From: Fidelibacterota bacterium | GTDB lineage: Bacteria > Fidelibacterota > UBA2242 > JAFGTP01 | Length of the DNA stretch: 11,452 nucleotides | Assembly: GCA_029939785.1 (NCBI GenBank) | Contig: JAOZSG010000026.1 | Coordinates: 5,421-16,872 of the forward strand | Direction: 5' to 3' | Part shown: positions 1-7,376 of the stretch, piece by piece | Layout of the letters: each line of letters opens with the position of its first letter | Numbering within the stretch: the stretch's first letter is position 1 | The notes under the pieces: generated by a model | The model's database searches: none | Told to the model about the DNA's origin: nothing | Seen by the model: only the letters and a program-made list of their open reading frames with translations | Program-made: the position numbers and the translations under genes

Positions 1-28
1 AATGTAACCAATTAATTTTTTCAATATC

Positions 29-37
29 TGATATACT
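29..37 (+). promoter_or_regulatory. Extended -10 promoter of the DUF302 gene
   Basis: The sequence TGATATACT carries a TG dinucleotide (29-30), one spacer base and TATACT (32-37), five of six matches to TATAAT. No good -35 box lies 17 bases upstream, as expected for an extended -10 promoter. Transcription would start near base 44, giving a leader of about 20 bases that includes the Shine-Dalgarno AGGAG at 53-57. This is a pattern-based inference. Confidence 0.45.
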
Positions 38-64
38 AACAACTCATAAAAAAGGAGAAAAAAG

Positions 65-553
65 ATGAAAAAGTATTTAGTTGGTGGTGGAATTGGAATG
101 GTTATCGGAATGTTATTTTTAGGACTCATTATGTATAATATGGCTCCAGGTCTGATGCTTATAGAAGATGTTAGTAAATATGATGATTTTGATAAAACTG
201 TTGAAGTATTCGAACAATCTGTAAAAGATCATGGCTGGAAAATCCCTGCAACACATGATTTACAAAAATCTATGGCAAAATTTGGAAAAGAACCTATCAA
301 AGCAGTAAAAGTATTTGAACTTTGTCATCCTAATCATGCTTATAAAATTCTGGCAAAAGATAACGAAAGAATTGTTTCTTCATTAATGCCTTGTAGAGTT
401 GCTATTTATGAACGATCTGACGGAAAAGTATATATTTCCAGAATGAATTCCGGACTTATGGCAAGTATGATGGATGGTATTATTCCTGAAGTAATGGACG
501 ATGCAGCAAAAGAAAACGAAGTAATATTAAAACCAATACTTGGTATAAATTAA
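65..553 (+). CDS. Membrane-anchored DUF302 domain protein
   Basis: The 162-residue product begins with two lysines and a glycine-rich hydrophobic segment (about residues 4-31) that looks like an uncleaved membrane anchor. The rest matches the DUF302 family: a VFELCHP segment (83-89), MPCR (108-111), then a YISRMNSG stretch and a helical tail. The Cys of the first segment (C87) and of MPCR (C110) are the conserved positions of that family, whose biochemical role is not established. H88, H91 and many methionines near the C terminus could suit metal or heme contact, but this is speculation. The ATG follows AGGAG at 53-57 with seven bases between. It is the only plus-strand gene in the window and stands alone, between its own promoter and a strong terminator. 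The family call is firm; the function is unknown. Confidence 0.85.
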   Translation: MKKYLVGGGIGMVIGMLFLGLIMYNMAPGLMLIEDVSKYDDFDKTVEVFEQSVKDHGWKIPATHDLQKSMAKFGKEPIKAVKVFELCHPNHAYKILAKDNERIVSSLMPCRVAIYERSDGKVYISRMNSGLMASMMDGIIPEVMDDAAKENEVILKPILGIN

Positions 554-567
554 TTCAAAAATCTATC

Positions 568-612
568 AAAAAAAAAGCGTTGTATTAAGGAATTAATACA
601 ACGCTTTTTTTT
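568..612. terminator. Bidirectional rho-independent terminator
   Basis: A perfect 12-bp stem (577-588 with 593-604) closes on a four-base GGAA loop, a GNRA tetraloop on the plus strand. Nine A residues lie on the left and eight T residues on the right, so both strands give a hairpin followed by a U-run. It sits 15 bases after the DUF302 stop codon and downstream of the converging beta-barrel gene, so it can end transcription from both sides. Confidence 0.93.
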
Positions 613-642
613 GCTTATTACGAAAAGTAAATTAATATATTA

Positions 643-674
643 GCCTTGCTGTGTTATGCGAAACATAGTAAGGC
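643..674 (+). repeat. Imperfect inverted repeat (13-bp hairpin)
   Basis: Bases 643-655 pair with 662-674 around a six-base loop. Eleven pairs are Watson-Crick; the other two (648/669 and 651/666) are G-U only if the plus strand is transcribed and become C/A mismatches on the minus strand. No U-run follows directly, so it is not a standard terminator, and the strong terminator just to the left already ends the DUF302 gene. It lies in the 3' intergenic space shared by two converging genes. It may be a dispersed repeat unit or a processing hairpin. Confidence 0.55.
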
Positions 675-715
675 ATAATGGTAAAAATTTCTTTTTTATG
701 ATTTTATCAAGAGCA

Positions 716-1270
716 CTAATTAATTGTTATCGAATTAAAATAATAACATAAACTTATTCCAAGCCTACTCCCTGCATCATGAATACCGGCATCAATTTCA
801 CCTAAAATTGTCAGATTCTTTCTAAAATCCCATTCAGTGCCCACAAATAAATACATTGGAGCAGTAGTTTTACCTCCTGTTAACTGAACATCTAAATCAA
901 GACCAAAATACAAATCAAAGGCATGATCTAAAGGAATTGTCATGTTGATAGTTCCATCAATCCCAAAACCACTTCCATAATGCAAACCACCCGTGGCAGA
1001 AAGATATAAATTATCCAATCCTGTTAAACTTTTTTCTATATCTACACCAAGATAAGAAGTTTGTCCAACACCAACTGTAACGCCAAAATCCATTCCGTTT
1101 TTTAATCCATAACCACCATTTGCAAATAATGACAATCCACCATCATGAAAAACAGGTCCGGCAGTAGCAGATAATTTCTGATTTTTCAATACTTGTGCTG
1201 TATTAAATACCTGTGCACTAAGCAAACATGGGAGAATTATTAAAAATACTATTAATATTAATTTTTTCAT
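716..1270 (-). CDS. Small outer-membrane beta-barrel protein
   Basis: The 184-residue product starts with a signal peptide: KK, a hydrophobic core and a likely cut after LLSA near residue 19. The Cys at position 15 is not in a lipobox, so this is probably not a lipoprotein. After the signal come about eight segments of alternating hydrophobic residues rich in Gly and aromatics, for example 46-57, 61-69, 88-98, 117-129 and 138-147, ending in a strand with CYYF at 175-178. This is the pattern of a small outer-membrane barrel; I cannot name a specific family. The ATG has AAGGA at 1281-1285, ten bases upstream. I see no promoter directly upstream and no terminator between it and the nuclease gene, so it may be co-transcribed with that gene. 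Its 3' end is served by the bidirectional terminator at 568-612. Confidence 0.8.
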   Translation of the reverse strand: MKKLILIVFLIILPCLLSAQVFNTAQVLKNQKLSATAGPVFHDGGLSLFANGGYGLKNGMDFGVTVGVGQTSYLGVDIEKSLTGLDNLYLSATGGLHYGSGFGIDGTINMTIPLDHAFDLYFGLDLDVQLTGGKTTAPMYLFVGTEWDFRKNLTILGEIDAGIHDAGSRLGISLCYYFNSITIN

Positions 1271-1296
1271 TTAAAATATTTCCTTATTTAAGCAGA

Positions 1297-1332
1297 CTGG
1301 ACTTCATAAGGCGAATGCCGAATGAAGTTCAG
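1297..1332. repeat. GC-richer compound hairpin between nuclease and barrel genes
   Basis: Bases 1297-1307 pair with 1322-1332 over 11 positions, one of them a G/T wobble at 1300/1329. Inside the loop a second stem, GGC 1310-1312 with GCC 1317-1319, closes on a GAAT loop. It is clearly richer in G+C than the surrounding DNA. No T-run follows on either strand, so it is not a standard terminator. It lies 27 bases upstream of the barrel start codon, in the presumed leader or intercistronic RNA. A REP-like dispersed palindrome or an RNA-stability element would both fit. Confidence 0.5.
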
Positions 1333-1350
1333 AATGTGATGATTTACTCA

Positions 1351-1446
1351 CTATTTAATCAACAAAAATTTATCAACAACCATATCTTTATTTGTACTCA
1401 ATTTATAAAAGTAAATTCCTGTTATCAGTCTGCGGTGATTTATCCA
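1351..1446 (-). pseudogene. Duplicated T9SS sorting-tail remnant
   Basis: Directly after the nuclease stop codon (TAG, 1447-1449) and in the same reading frame lies a second, diverged copy of the gene's 3' end. Bases 1351-1422 match 1447-1518 at 63 of 72 positions. The copy reads TGIYFYKLSTNKDMVVDKF followed by LLIK and its own TAG at 1351-1353, against TGIYFYKLSTNSDMLVGKC plus LLIK in the intact gene. Homology fades beyond 1422, where an unrelated-looking WINHRRLI segment fills the space. The repeat offset is 96 bases (32 codons). No start codon or ribosome site of its own is evident, so it is read as a gene remnant or tail duplication, not a gene. Confidence 0.8.
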
Positions 1447-4400
1447 CTATTTAATCAACAAACATTTTCCAACAAGCATATCACTGTTTGTACTCAATTT
1501 ATAAAAATATATTCCTGTTGGAAATTTTTCTGCATTCCATTGAATCTTATGAAATCCCATTCCCAACTTCCGATCTATCAATGTAGAGATTTTTTGTCCT
1601 AATGAATTAAATATTTCAAATTTGACATGACTACTTTGTTCGATTACAAAAGAAAAATTCGTTGACGGATTAAAAGGATTTGGATAGGCCGGATTTAAAA
1701 TAAATTCTAATGCCAATATATCATTACCATCATCAATATCAACCTGTAAAAAGGTCTGTGCACCATTATCATTTGCACTTCCAAAAGTTTGATCTAATGA
1801 ACCAGTCCATGAAAAATCAGCATAACATGCTCCTGTACCAGTCAATTGTAGAGAATGCGAAGCAGACCCTGTACCATCTTCACTCACACCAATATCTATT
1901 GAAGTTTGACCATTGGCAATACCGGCCGTAGCAGTTAATGTGCCTTCATAACTTAAAAATTGTATTATATTCCCATCATAACTTAATACCATTCCATCAG
2001 GAGCACCATTCTGAATACCATTAGAAGGATAAATAAAATAATAAAAAGTATAATTTTCATCACTATCACCAACATTATATTCATTTAGAGTTATAAGATT
2101 ACCATAAACGGCACCACCATTACCATTATACAAATCTATCTGAAACTTTGATAAATCATAATTCCATGGATTTTCAATTACAACTTCAATTGCTTCATCA
2201 ATATCAGTACTTGCATTATCATAATGTATTTCATTGATCCAGGCGTTGATAATATCAGGATTTTCCAGAACAGTGTATATTTTTTCTTCAGAAGTTGTAG
2301 TGTTTGATTCATTATCTATTGCACTTACAGAGTAAAATATTTTTGTGCCGTCTTCCTGAGCAGGAATATCTGCCGTATAAATAATTCCAGTACTTAGCAC
2401 CATATCAACGGTATTATTTAAATTTTCTGATTCTGTTCCCCAATTTAAAGTTACAGAATTAATACTACCATCATCTGTTACTTCAGCACTAACTGAAACA
2501 ATATCTGTTGGTGTAGGTGCCTTCGGAATATGTGAAATATTATCAATAATTGGATATCCACCTGTTGATGATGTATCTATACTAAAATTATCAATTTCCC
2601 AGGTAGCTGCTGCTGAACTTGTGGATGAATATTTGAAACCAATATATACAGATGAATTACCAATATAAGAATTTAGATCAATACTATTAACTGATACAAA
2701 ATCCCAACTATTGCCAGAAGATCGCCCATTTAATTCAAGTTCTGTCCAGGTTGCATTAGAAGGATTTTCTAATCCATCATAATCAATTGAAACAAGAATT
2801 TTTTCATTATTAAAAACTGAACTTTCATAATTAATAGCTTCTTCAAACTGCATTTCAATACCAGATAAGTCTTCAAAATTAAATCCAGGAGTTATAAGCC
2901 AGTCAATATTTTCTTCTGAAGATGATCCTGTAAAACCAGTCATTTTCATACAACCTTTTGGATTTCCATAAAGCCCTGACCATTCCCATATTTGATTTCC
3001 AGTTGTACTGTATTCTGTCCAATCATCAAAGTTTGTATCAAAACCCTGTGTATATGGAATGGGAATTCCGATTTTATCATCAATTATAAAACTATAAACC
3101 GTTGTAGTCGTACTATTTGCATCATTATCTATAGCAGAAATAGTATAATATATCATTGTACCATTTATTTGTGTTGGAATTTCACCACTATAAGTATTTC
3201 CAGTTGAAATAGTCATCGCTACATCATTATTCAAACTATCTGTCTCATTACCCCAGTTTAATGTTACAGATGCAATTTCACCATTATCAGTAACATCTGC
3301 AGAAATTATAATAGCATCAGTAGGAGTAGGATTAATTGGAGTATTTATGACATTATTAATTACCGGAGTAATAGAAGAAGGGTCAATTTCAGTGAGAGAA
3401 ATATTATCAATCTGCCATGTACCGGAATTTGCACTTGTAGAAATATATTTGAAAGCAAAATGTACATTTGTGCTATTAATATCAGATGCATCAATATATC
3501 CGGAATATGTCCAATTATCAACTCCATCAATGATTGGCCATATTGCATTATCAGTAATATCTGTCCATGTTGCTATATTAGGATTACCGGCACCCGAAAA
3601 ATTTTCAGAATACCATAAAGATAATGGCAGAGGACTATTGTTTTTTATACTTTGGAAAGACAAAAATTCATTCATTGTAGAAGTAAGGTCAAAACCTGGA
3701 GTAATCAGCCAATCTTCATTTACATTATTTATTCCAGTCCATCCATTCATTATTCCAGAAGAATCACCCTGCTCCCATTTTTGTGAACCAAGTACACTAT
3801 AGGAATACATAATACCGATATTATCACTAAAATTTTCCTCATAAGGTAAAGTTGCTGTTTTTGGATCATGAACGATATAACTGTATTCAATTGATGTTGT
3901 AGTCTTTCCGCTTTTTTCAGCAGATATTGAATAAAAGATTTCATTCCCATCTATTTGTATAGGTATTTCGCCTGAGAATATATTTGCAGAATTTATCATT
4001 GATACAGTATTCGTAAGAATACCTGATTCATTACCCCAGTTTAATATTACTGTAGCTGTACTATCTGAAATATCAGCAGTAACTATAACAGATTGAGAAG
4101 AAAGTGGTGTTTCCGGTGTATGAGATATATTTGAAATACTTACTCCGTTTCCCCAGATTACAGCAACATATTCAGGATGATCAATAAAAGGATTGCGATT
4201 ATTTTGATACCCATATATTACTTCATTGCGATTTCTTTCAAAATCATCAACAGGATCTGCATTATGCCATTCAATTAAAGTGCTGAGTTTCCCAAAATTC
4301 GATCCCGAACTCGGTATATTTTCAACAAGTTCCAAATCCGGTTCACCTGAATCACCTTCATATCGAACTTCCATATAAAACATCATTCTGGCAATATCAC

Positions 4401-4935
4401 CCTTAACAACATCACGTGCTTCCCAGGTTCTGAGAGTTTGATCATAATTACATTCGGTTGCTTCCGGGTGTTGAATACCACCATTATCAAAATCATAATT
4501 ACTCCTAGATGAATTCACAGATGGATCACAAGGTCGTAAATGATGAACATCAGTTCCGGCAGGAGGCTCAATTCCAAAATCACCATGAGATTTTGCCCAT
4601 ACATGCTCCCTATTCCAGTTTCCTGTAGCATTTTCTCCACCTTGTGCACCAGGGAAAACTGATCTACCGGTATATATCAAGATCACATTGTCAGGATTCG
4701 CTGTATCCTTATCTGTTTCTTTAAGAATATCCCATACATCAGTACCGGAATCAGTATAAGGAAACTCAATATGATTTTTTATAATATTGTGAAGAGCCGT
4801 TTTTAGAGTATCTCCTGTTTTTCCTATCGTATTATCATAGTATCCTTCAGGTATTTGTGCTGATAAAATATTAATAAAAATTGTGACTAATATCAATAAT
4901 TTGAGTTTTTTACTATTAATGGTAAAATTTTTCAT
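1447..4935 (-). CDS. T9SS-secreted multidomain endonuclease I family protein
   Basis: The 1162-residue secreted nuclease has a signal peptide (1-27) and then an endonuclease I domain (about 28-261). That domain holds a His-Me finger: NREH (108-111), where H111 is the likely general base and E110 a metal ligand, then DVHHLRP (129-135) and VNSSRSN (140-146) with N141 as the second ligand, by comparison with the Vvn/Dns nucleases. Next come three Ig-like repeats (about 264-355, 522-618 and 795-890), each with an LNWG core and a GEIP/ADIP strand. They alternate with two choice-of-anchor-J/MAM-like domains (360-516 and 624-787), each with a DWLITPGF motif. A lamin-tail-like domain (895-1063) and a T9SS type A sorting domain (1077-1162, NPFNPST at 1086-1092) follow. 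Export to the surface or medium for DNA degradation is inferred. The ATG lies only four bases after GAGG (4940-4943), tight spacing, but no better start fits the signal peptide. Confidence 0.93.
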   Translation of the reverse strand: MKNFTINSKKLKLLILVTIFINILSAQIPEGYYDNTIGKTGDTLKTALHNIIKNHIEFPYTDSGTDVWDILKETDKDTANPDNVILIYTGRSVFPGAQGGENATGNWNREHVWAKSHGDFGIEPPAGTDVHHLRPCDPSVNSSRSNYDFDNGGIQHPEATECNYDQTLRTWEARDVVKGDIARMMFYMEVRYEGDSGEPDLELVENIPSSGSNFGKLSTLIEWHNADPVDDFERNRNEVIYGYQNNRNPFIDHPEYVAVIWGNGVSISNISHTPETPLSSQSVIVTADISDSTATVILNWGNESGILTNTVSMINSANIFSGEIPIQIDGNEIFYSISAEKSGKTTTSIEYSYIVHDPKTATLPYEENFSDNIGIMYSYSVLGSQKWEQGDSSGIMNGWTGINNVNEDWLITPGFDLTSTMNEFLSFQSIKNNSPLPLSLWYSENFSGAGNPNIATWTDITDNAIWPIIDGVDNWTYSGYIDASDINSTNVHFAFKYISTSANSGTWQIDNISLTEIDPSSITPVINNVINTPINPTPTDAIIISADVTDNGEIASVTLNWGNETDSLNNDVAMTISTGNTYSGEIPTQINGTMIYYTISAIDNDANSTTTTVYSFIIDDKIGIPIPYTQGFDTNFDDWTEYSTTGNQIWEWSGLYGNPKGCMKMTGFTGSSSEENIDWLITPGFNFEDLSGIEMQFEEAINYESSVFNNEKILVSIDYDGLENPSNATWTELELNGRSSGNSWDFVSVNSIDLNSYIGNSSVYIGFKYSSTSSAAATWEIDNFSIDTSSTGGYPIIDNISHIPKAPTPTDIVSVSAEVTDDGSINSVTLNWGTESENLNNTVDMVLSTGIIYTADIPAQEDGTKIFYSVSAIDNESNTTTSEEKIYTVLENPDIINAWINEIHYDNASTDIDEAIEVVIENPWNYDLSKFQIDLYNGNGGAVYGNLITLNEYNVGDSDENYTFYYFIYPSNGIQNGAPDGMVLSYDGNIIQFLSYEGTLTATAGIANGQTSIDIGVSEDGTGSASHSLQLTGTGACYADFSWTGSLDQTFGSANDNGAQTFLQVDIDDGNDILALEFILNPAYPNPFNPSTNFSFVIEQSSHVKFEIFNSLGQKISTLIDRKLGMGFHKIQWNAEKFPTGIYFYKLSTNSDMLVGKCLLIK

Positions 4936-5017
4936 AAGACCTCATTTTTTTATCTATTCCAATATCTTTCATAAATGGTTTTTCAATTTTAAGTGGAAAA
5001 TTATATATTTATTTTTT

Positions 5018-5048
5018 CAAATATACTTCATTTAGTGTATGTTATCAA
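5018..5048 (-). promoter_or_regulatory. Promoter of the T9SS nuclease gene
   Basis: On the minus strand, TATATTTG (5018-5025) matches the Bacteroidota -7 consensus TAnnTTTG and sits 20 bases after TTG (5046-5048). The same bases also read as a sigma70-type TTGATA-N17-TATATT. Transcription would start near 5010, leaving a leader of about 75 bases. The upstream box begins only 22 bases beyond the U-run of the EF-G terminator. The EF-G promoter has identical spacing, which supports the call. Confidence 0.65.
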
Positions 5049-5070
5049 TAAGTATGTTCTTTATCGACAC

Positions 5071-5108
5071 AAAAAAAAGCAGTCATCCAATAATGAATAA
5101 CTGCTTTT
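5071..5108 (-). terminator. Rho-independent terminator of the EF-G gene
   Basis: On the minus strand an 11-bp stem (5104-5094 with 5089-5079) closes on a four-base loop and is followed by eight U residues (5078-5071). Two pairs are U-G wobbles that form only in minus-strand RNA, matching the direction of the EF-G gene, which ends at 5135. It separates EF-G transcription from the nuclease gene. Confidence 0.9.
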
Positions 5109-5134
5109 CTAATTTATTCAGAAATCTATATATC

Positions 5135-7216
5135 CTATTGATTTTCCTTGATTTCCTTGATTACTTCTTCCTCTACATCTTTAGGTAAAGGAACATATTT
5201 ACTGAATTCCATAGAAAAATTTGCACGTCCGCTTGTAATGGTTCTTAATGCTGAAGCATAACCAAACATTTCTTTCAGAGGAACTTCGCCTGATAATTTC
5301 TGTGAACCTTTTCTATGTCTTCTCATTTTACCAATTGTACCACGACGTTTATTTATATCGCCAATTACATCACCCATATAATCATCAGGACAATTTATTT
5401 CAAGTTTCATAACAGGTTCCAATAATTGTGGTCCTGCTTTTTTAATAATATTTCTTAAACCCAATCTAGTACAGGATCTAAAAGCCATTTCACTGGAATC
5501 TACTGTATGATAACTTCCATCAATTAATACATATTTTATATCAACCATTGGAAAACCTGCAATTAATCCATCCTCAGCAACTTTATAAAATTCTTTTTCG
5601 ATTCCAGGTATGTACTCTCTTGGAATATTTCCACCTTTTACTTGGTTTTCAAATTGTAAACCTTTGCCTTCATTTGGTTCAATTTTAAAAACAATATGAG
5701 CAAACTGACCTTTTCCACCAGTTTGTTTCTTATATCTAAAATCCTCTTTTGCTTCTCTTGTAATTGATTCTCTGTATCCGACTTTTGGTTTTCCTACTTC
5801 AACTTTTAGTTTATGTTCTGTTCTTAATCGATCAACAACAACTTCCAAATGTAATTCTCCCATTCCGGAAATAACAGTTTCTTCGGTTTCGTCATCATAA
5901 TGCACCTTAAAAGATGGGTCTTCAAGAGCCATCTTTGCAAGAGCAATAGCAAGTTTATCTCTATCTTTTGTTATAGTTGGTTTTACACTCATATCCAATA
6001 CTGTTTCAGGATATTTAATATTTTCCAAAATAATCGGTTTATCCTGATCACATAAAGTATCACCGGTAGTTGTATATTTCATTCCAATCAAAGCACCAAT
6101 ATCACCGGCTTGCAGAGATTGTACTTCTTCCCTGTTTTTTGCATGAACTCTGAGAATTCTACCAACTCTCTCCTTTTTCCCTTTTCCAGGATTATAAACA
6201 TAACTACCTGATTTTACTTCACCGGAATATACTCTGATAAATGTCTGCTGTCCAACATAAGGATCATTGGCAATTTTAAATGCTAATGCTGACATAGGTC
6301 TGGAAATCGAAGGTCTTCTGGAAATTGTGACATCTATATCTTTAGGATCACTTCCCAAAATGATACCTCTGTCAATTGGTGATGGTAAATAATCAACAAT
6401 TGCATCAAGCAAAAGTCTCACACCCTTATTTTTAAAAGCGGAGCCACAAAAAACTGGTGTAACATAAAGATTCAATACTGAATTTCGAGCAGATTTCATT
6501 ATATCTTCTTCTGATATTTCTAATTCATCCAAAAATTTTTCCATGAGTACTTCATCAAAATCAGCAAGTTTTTCTATTAATTCCTCACGATACATTTGTG
6601 CTTCTTCTAAAAGATCATCTGGGATATCATCAACTTTAACATCAAGTTCATGTTCATTGTTATAAAAATGTGCTTTCATAGTAACCAGATCAATAATTCC
6701 TTCAAAAGTATCTTCTGCTCCTATTGGCAGTTGAAAATGTATTGCATTCGCACCTAACATATCATTCATTAGATCTACAGTATGTTTCATATCTGCACCC
6801 TGACGATCCATTTTATTTACAAAAGCAATACGTGGAACTTTATGTTCATCCGCCTGATGCCATACAGTTTCACTTTGCGGTTCAACTCCACCAACAGCAC
6901 AGAAAACCATTACAATACCATCTAAAACCCGTAAGGATCTCTCAACTTCTAATGTAAAATCAATATGTCCGGGTGTATCTATAATATTAAACTGGTTTTT
7001 CATCCAATTAACTGTAATTGCAGCAGATGAGATGGTAATCCCTCTTTCCTGCTCCTGTTCCATAAAATCCATAACAGCCTGACCATCATGAACTTCACCT
7101 ATTTTATGAGTAATACCTGTAAAAAACAGGATTCTTTCAGTTGTTGTTGTTTTTCCTGCATCAATATGAGCAACAATTCCTAAGTTTCTCACTTTTTGCA
7201 TTTTTGCATTTTCCAT
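5135..7216 (-). CDS. fusA: Elongation factor G
   Basis: This is the translational GTPase that moves tRNA and mRNA through the ribosome and also helps recycle ribosomes. At 693 residues it has the normal full length. The GTPase motifs are intact: P-loop AHIDAGKTT (16-24), switch I with ERGITISSAA (57-66), DTPGH (80-84) with the catalytic His at 84, NKMD (134-137) and GSA (258-260). Domain II follows at about 305-400, then domains III-V, with GMGELHLE (451-458), the domain IV tip DGSYHTVDSSEMAF (566-579) and a C-terminal MFGYASALR segment. The stretch after the domain IV tip (RSCTRLGLRN) differs from the common FKIAGS form, so this could be a paralogue instead of the main copy. The ATG has AGGAG eight bases upstream. 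It is a single-gene unit with its own promoter and terminator, with no rpsL, rpsG or tuf beside it. Confidence 0.95.
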   Translation of the reverse strand: MENAKMQKVRNLGIVAHIDAGKTTTTERILFFTGITHKIGEVHDGQAVMDFMEQEQERGITISSAAITVNWMKNQFNIIDTPGHIDFTLEVERSLRVLDGIVMVFCAVGGVEPQSETVWHQADEHKVPRIAFVNKMDRQGADMKHTVDLMNDMLGANAIHFQLPIGAEDTFEGIIDLVTMKAHFYNNEHELDVKVDDIPDDLLEEAQMYREELIEKLADFDEVLMEKFLDELEISEEDIMKSARNSVLNLYVTPVFCGSAFKNKGVRLLLDAIVDYLPSPIDRGIILGSDPKDIDVTISRRPSISRPMSALAFKIANDPYVGQQTFIRVYSGEVKSGSYVYNPGKGKKERVGRILRVHAKNREEVQSLQAGDIGALIGMKYTTTGDTLCDQDKPIILENIKYPETVLDMSVKPTITKDRDKLAIALAKMALEDPSFKVHYDDETEETVISGMGELHLEVVVDRLRTEHKLKVEVGKPKVGYRESITREAKEDFRYKKQTGGKGQFAHIVFKIEPNEGKGLQFENQVKGGNIPREYIPGIEKEFYKVAEDGLIAGFPMVDIKYVLIDGSYHTVDSSEMAFRSCTRLGLRNIIKKAGPQLLEPVMKLEINCPDDYMGDVIGDINKRRGTIGKMRRHRKGSQKLSGEVPLKEMFGYASALRTITSGRANFSMEFSKYVPLPKDVEEEVIKEIKENQ

Positions 7217-7256
7217 TTATTTAACTCCTAATTAATTATCAAAAAATTTAAGGACG

Positions 7257-7287
7257 CAAATATATAACTATTAATTAATAAAACCAA
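7257..7287 (-). promoter_or_regulatory. Promoter of the EF-G gene
   Basis: On the minus strand TATATTTG (7257-7264) lies 20 bases after TTG (7285-7287), exactly the arrangement seen upstream of the nuclease gene. Read as sigma70 it is TTGGTT-N17-TATATT. Transcription would start near 7250, giving a leader of about 33 bases before the ATG at 7216. I see no convincing rho-independent terminator for the che operon in the gap 7217-7376, only short AT palindromes. Confidence 0.65.
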
Positions 7288-7376
7288 TATACTTTCATAT
7301 TTTTATTAACTTAGTTATTTTTAAAATTATTAATGATTTAAAGGAAAGAATAAAAGTTTCTACTATCTAAAGTATC

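Noticed and set aside
1271..1450. Separate promoter for the beta-barrel gene
   Set aside because: No TAnnTTTG or good -35/-10 pair is visible; read-through from the nuclease gene is the simpler explanation.
1228..1602. Plus-strand open frame of 124 codons
   Set aside because: It runs antisense to the ends of two well-supported minus-strand genes and repeats its own peptide only because it crosses the duplicated tail. No ribosome site or family match.
3347..3802. Plus-strand open frame of 151 codons
   Set aside because: Antisense shadow of the choice-of-anchor-J region of the nuclease gene; low-complexity translation and no start signals.
2300..4120. Repeated DNA segments considered as tandem mobile repeats or a CRISPR-like array
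   Set aside because: They are the coding repeats of the three Ig-like domains, spaced about 780-810 bases apart and diverged; no short regular repeat-spacer pattern.
7300..7376. Possible terminator for the che operon
   Set aside because: Only short AT palindromes with four or five pairs are present, with no clear stem plus U-run, so I do not call one.
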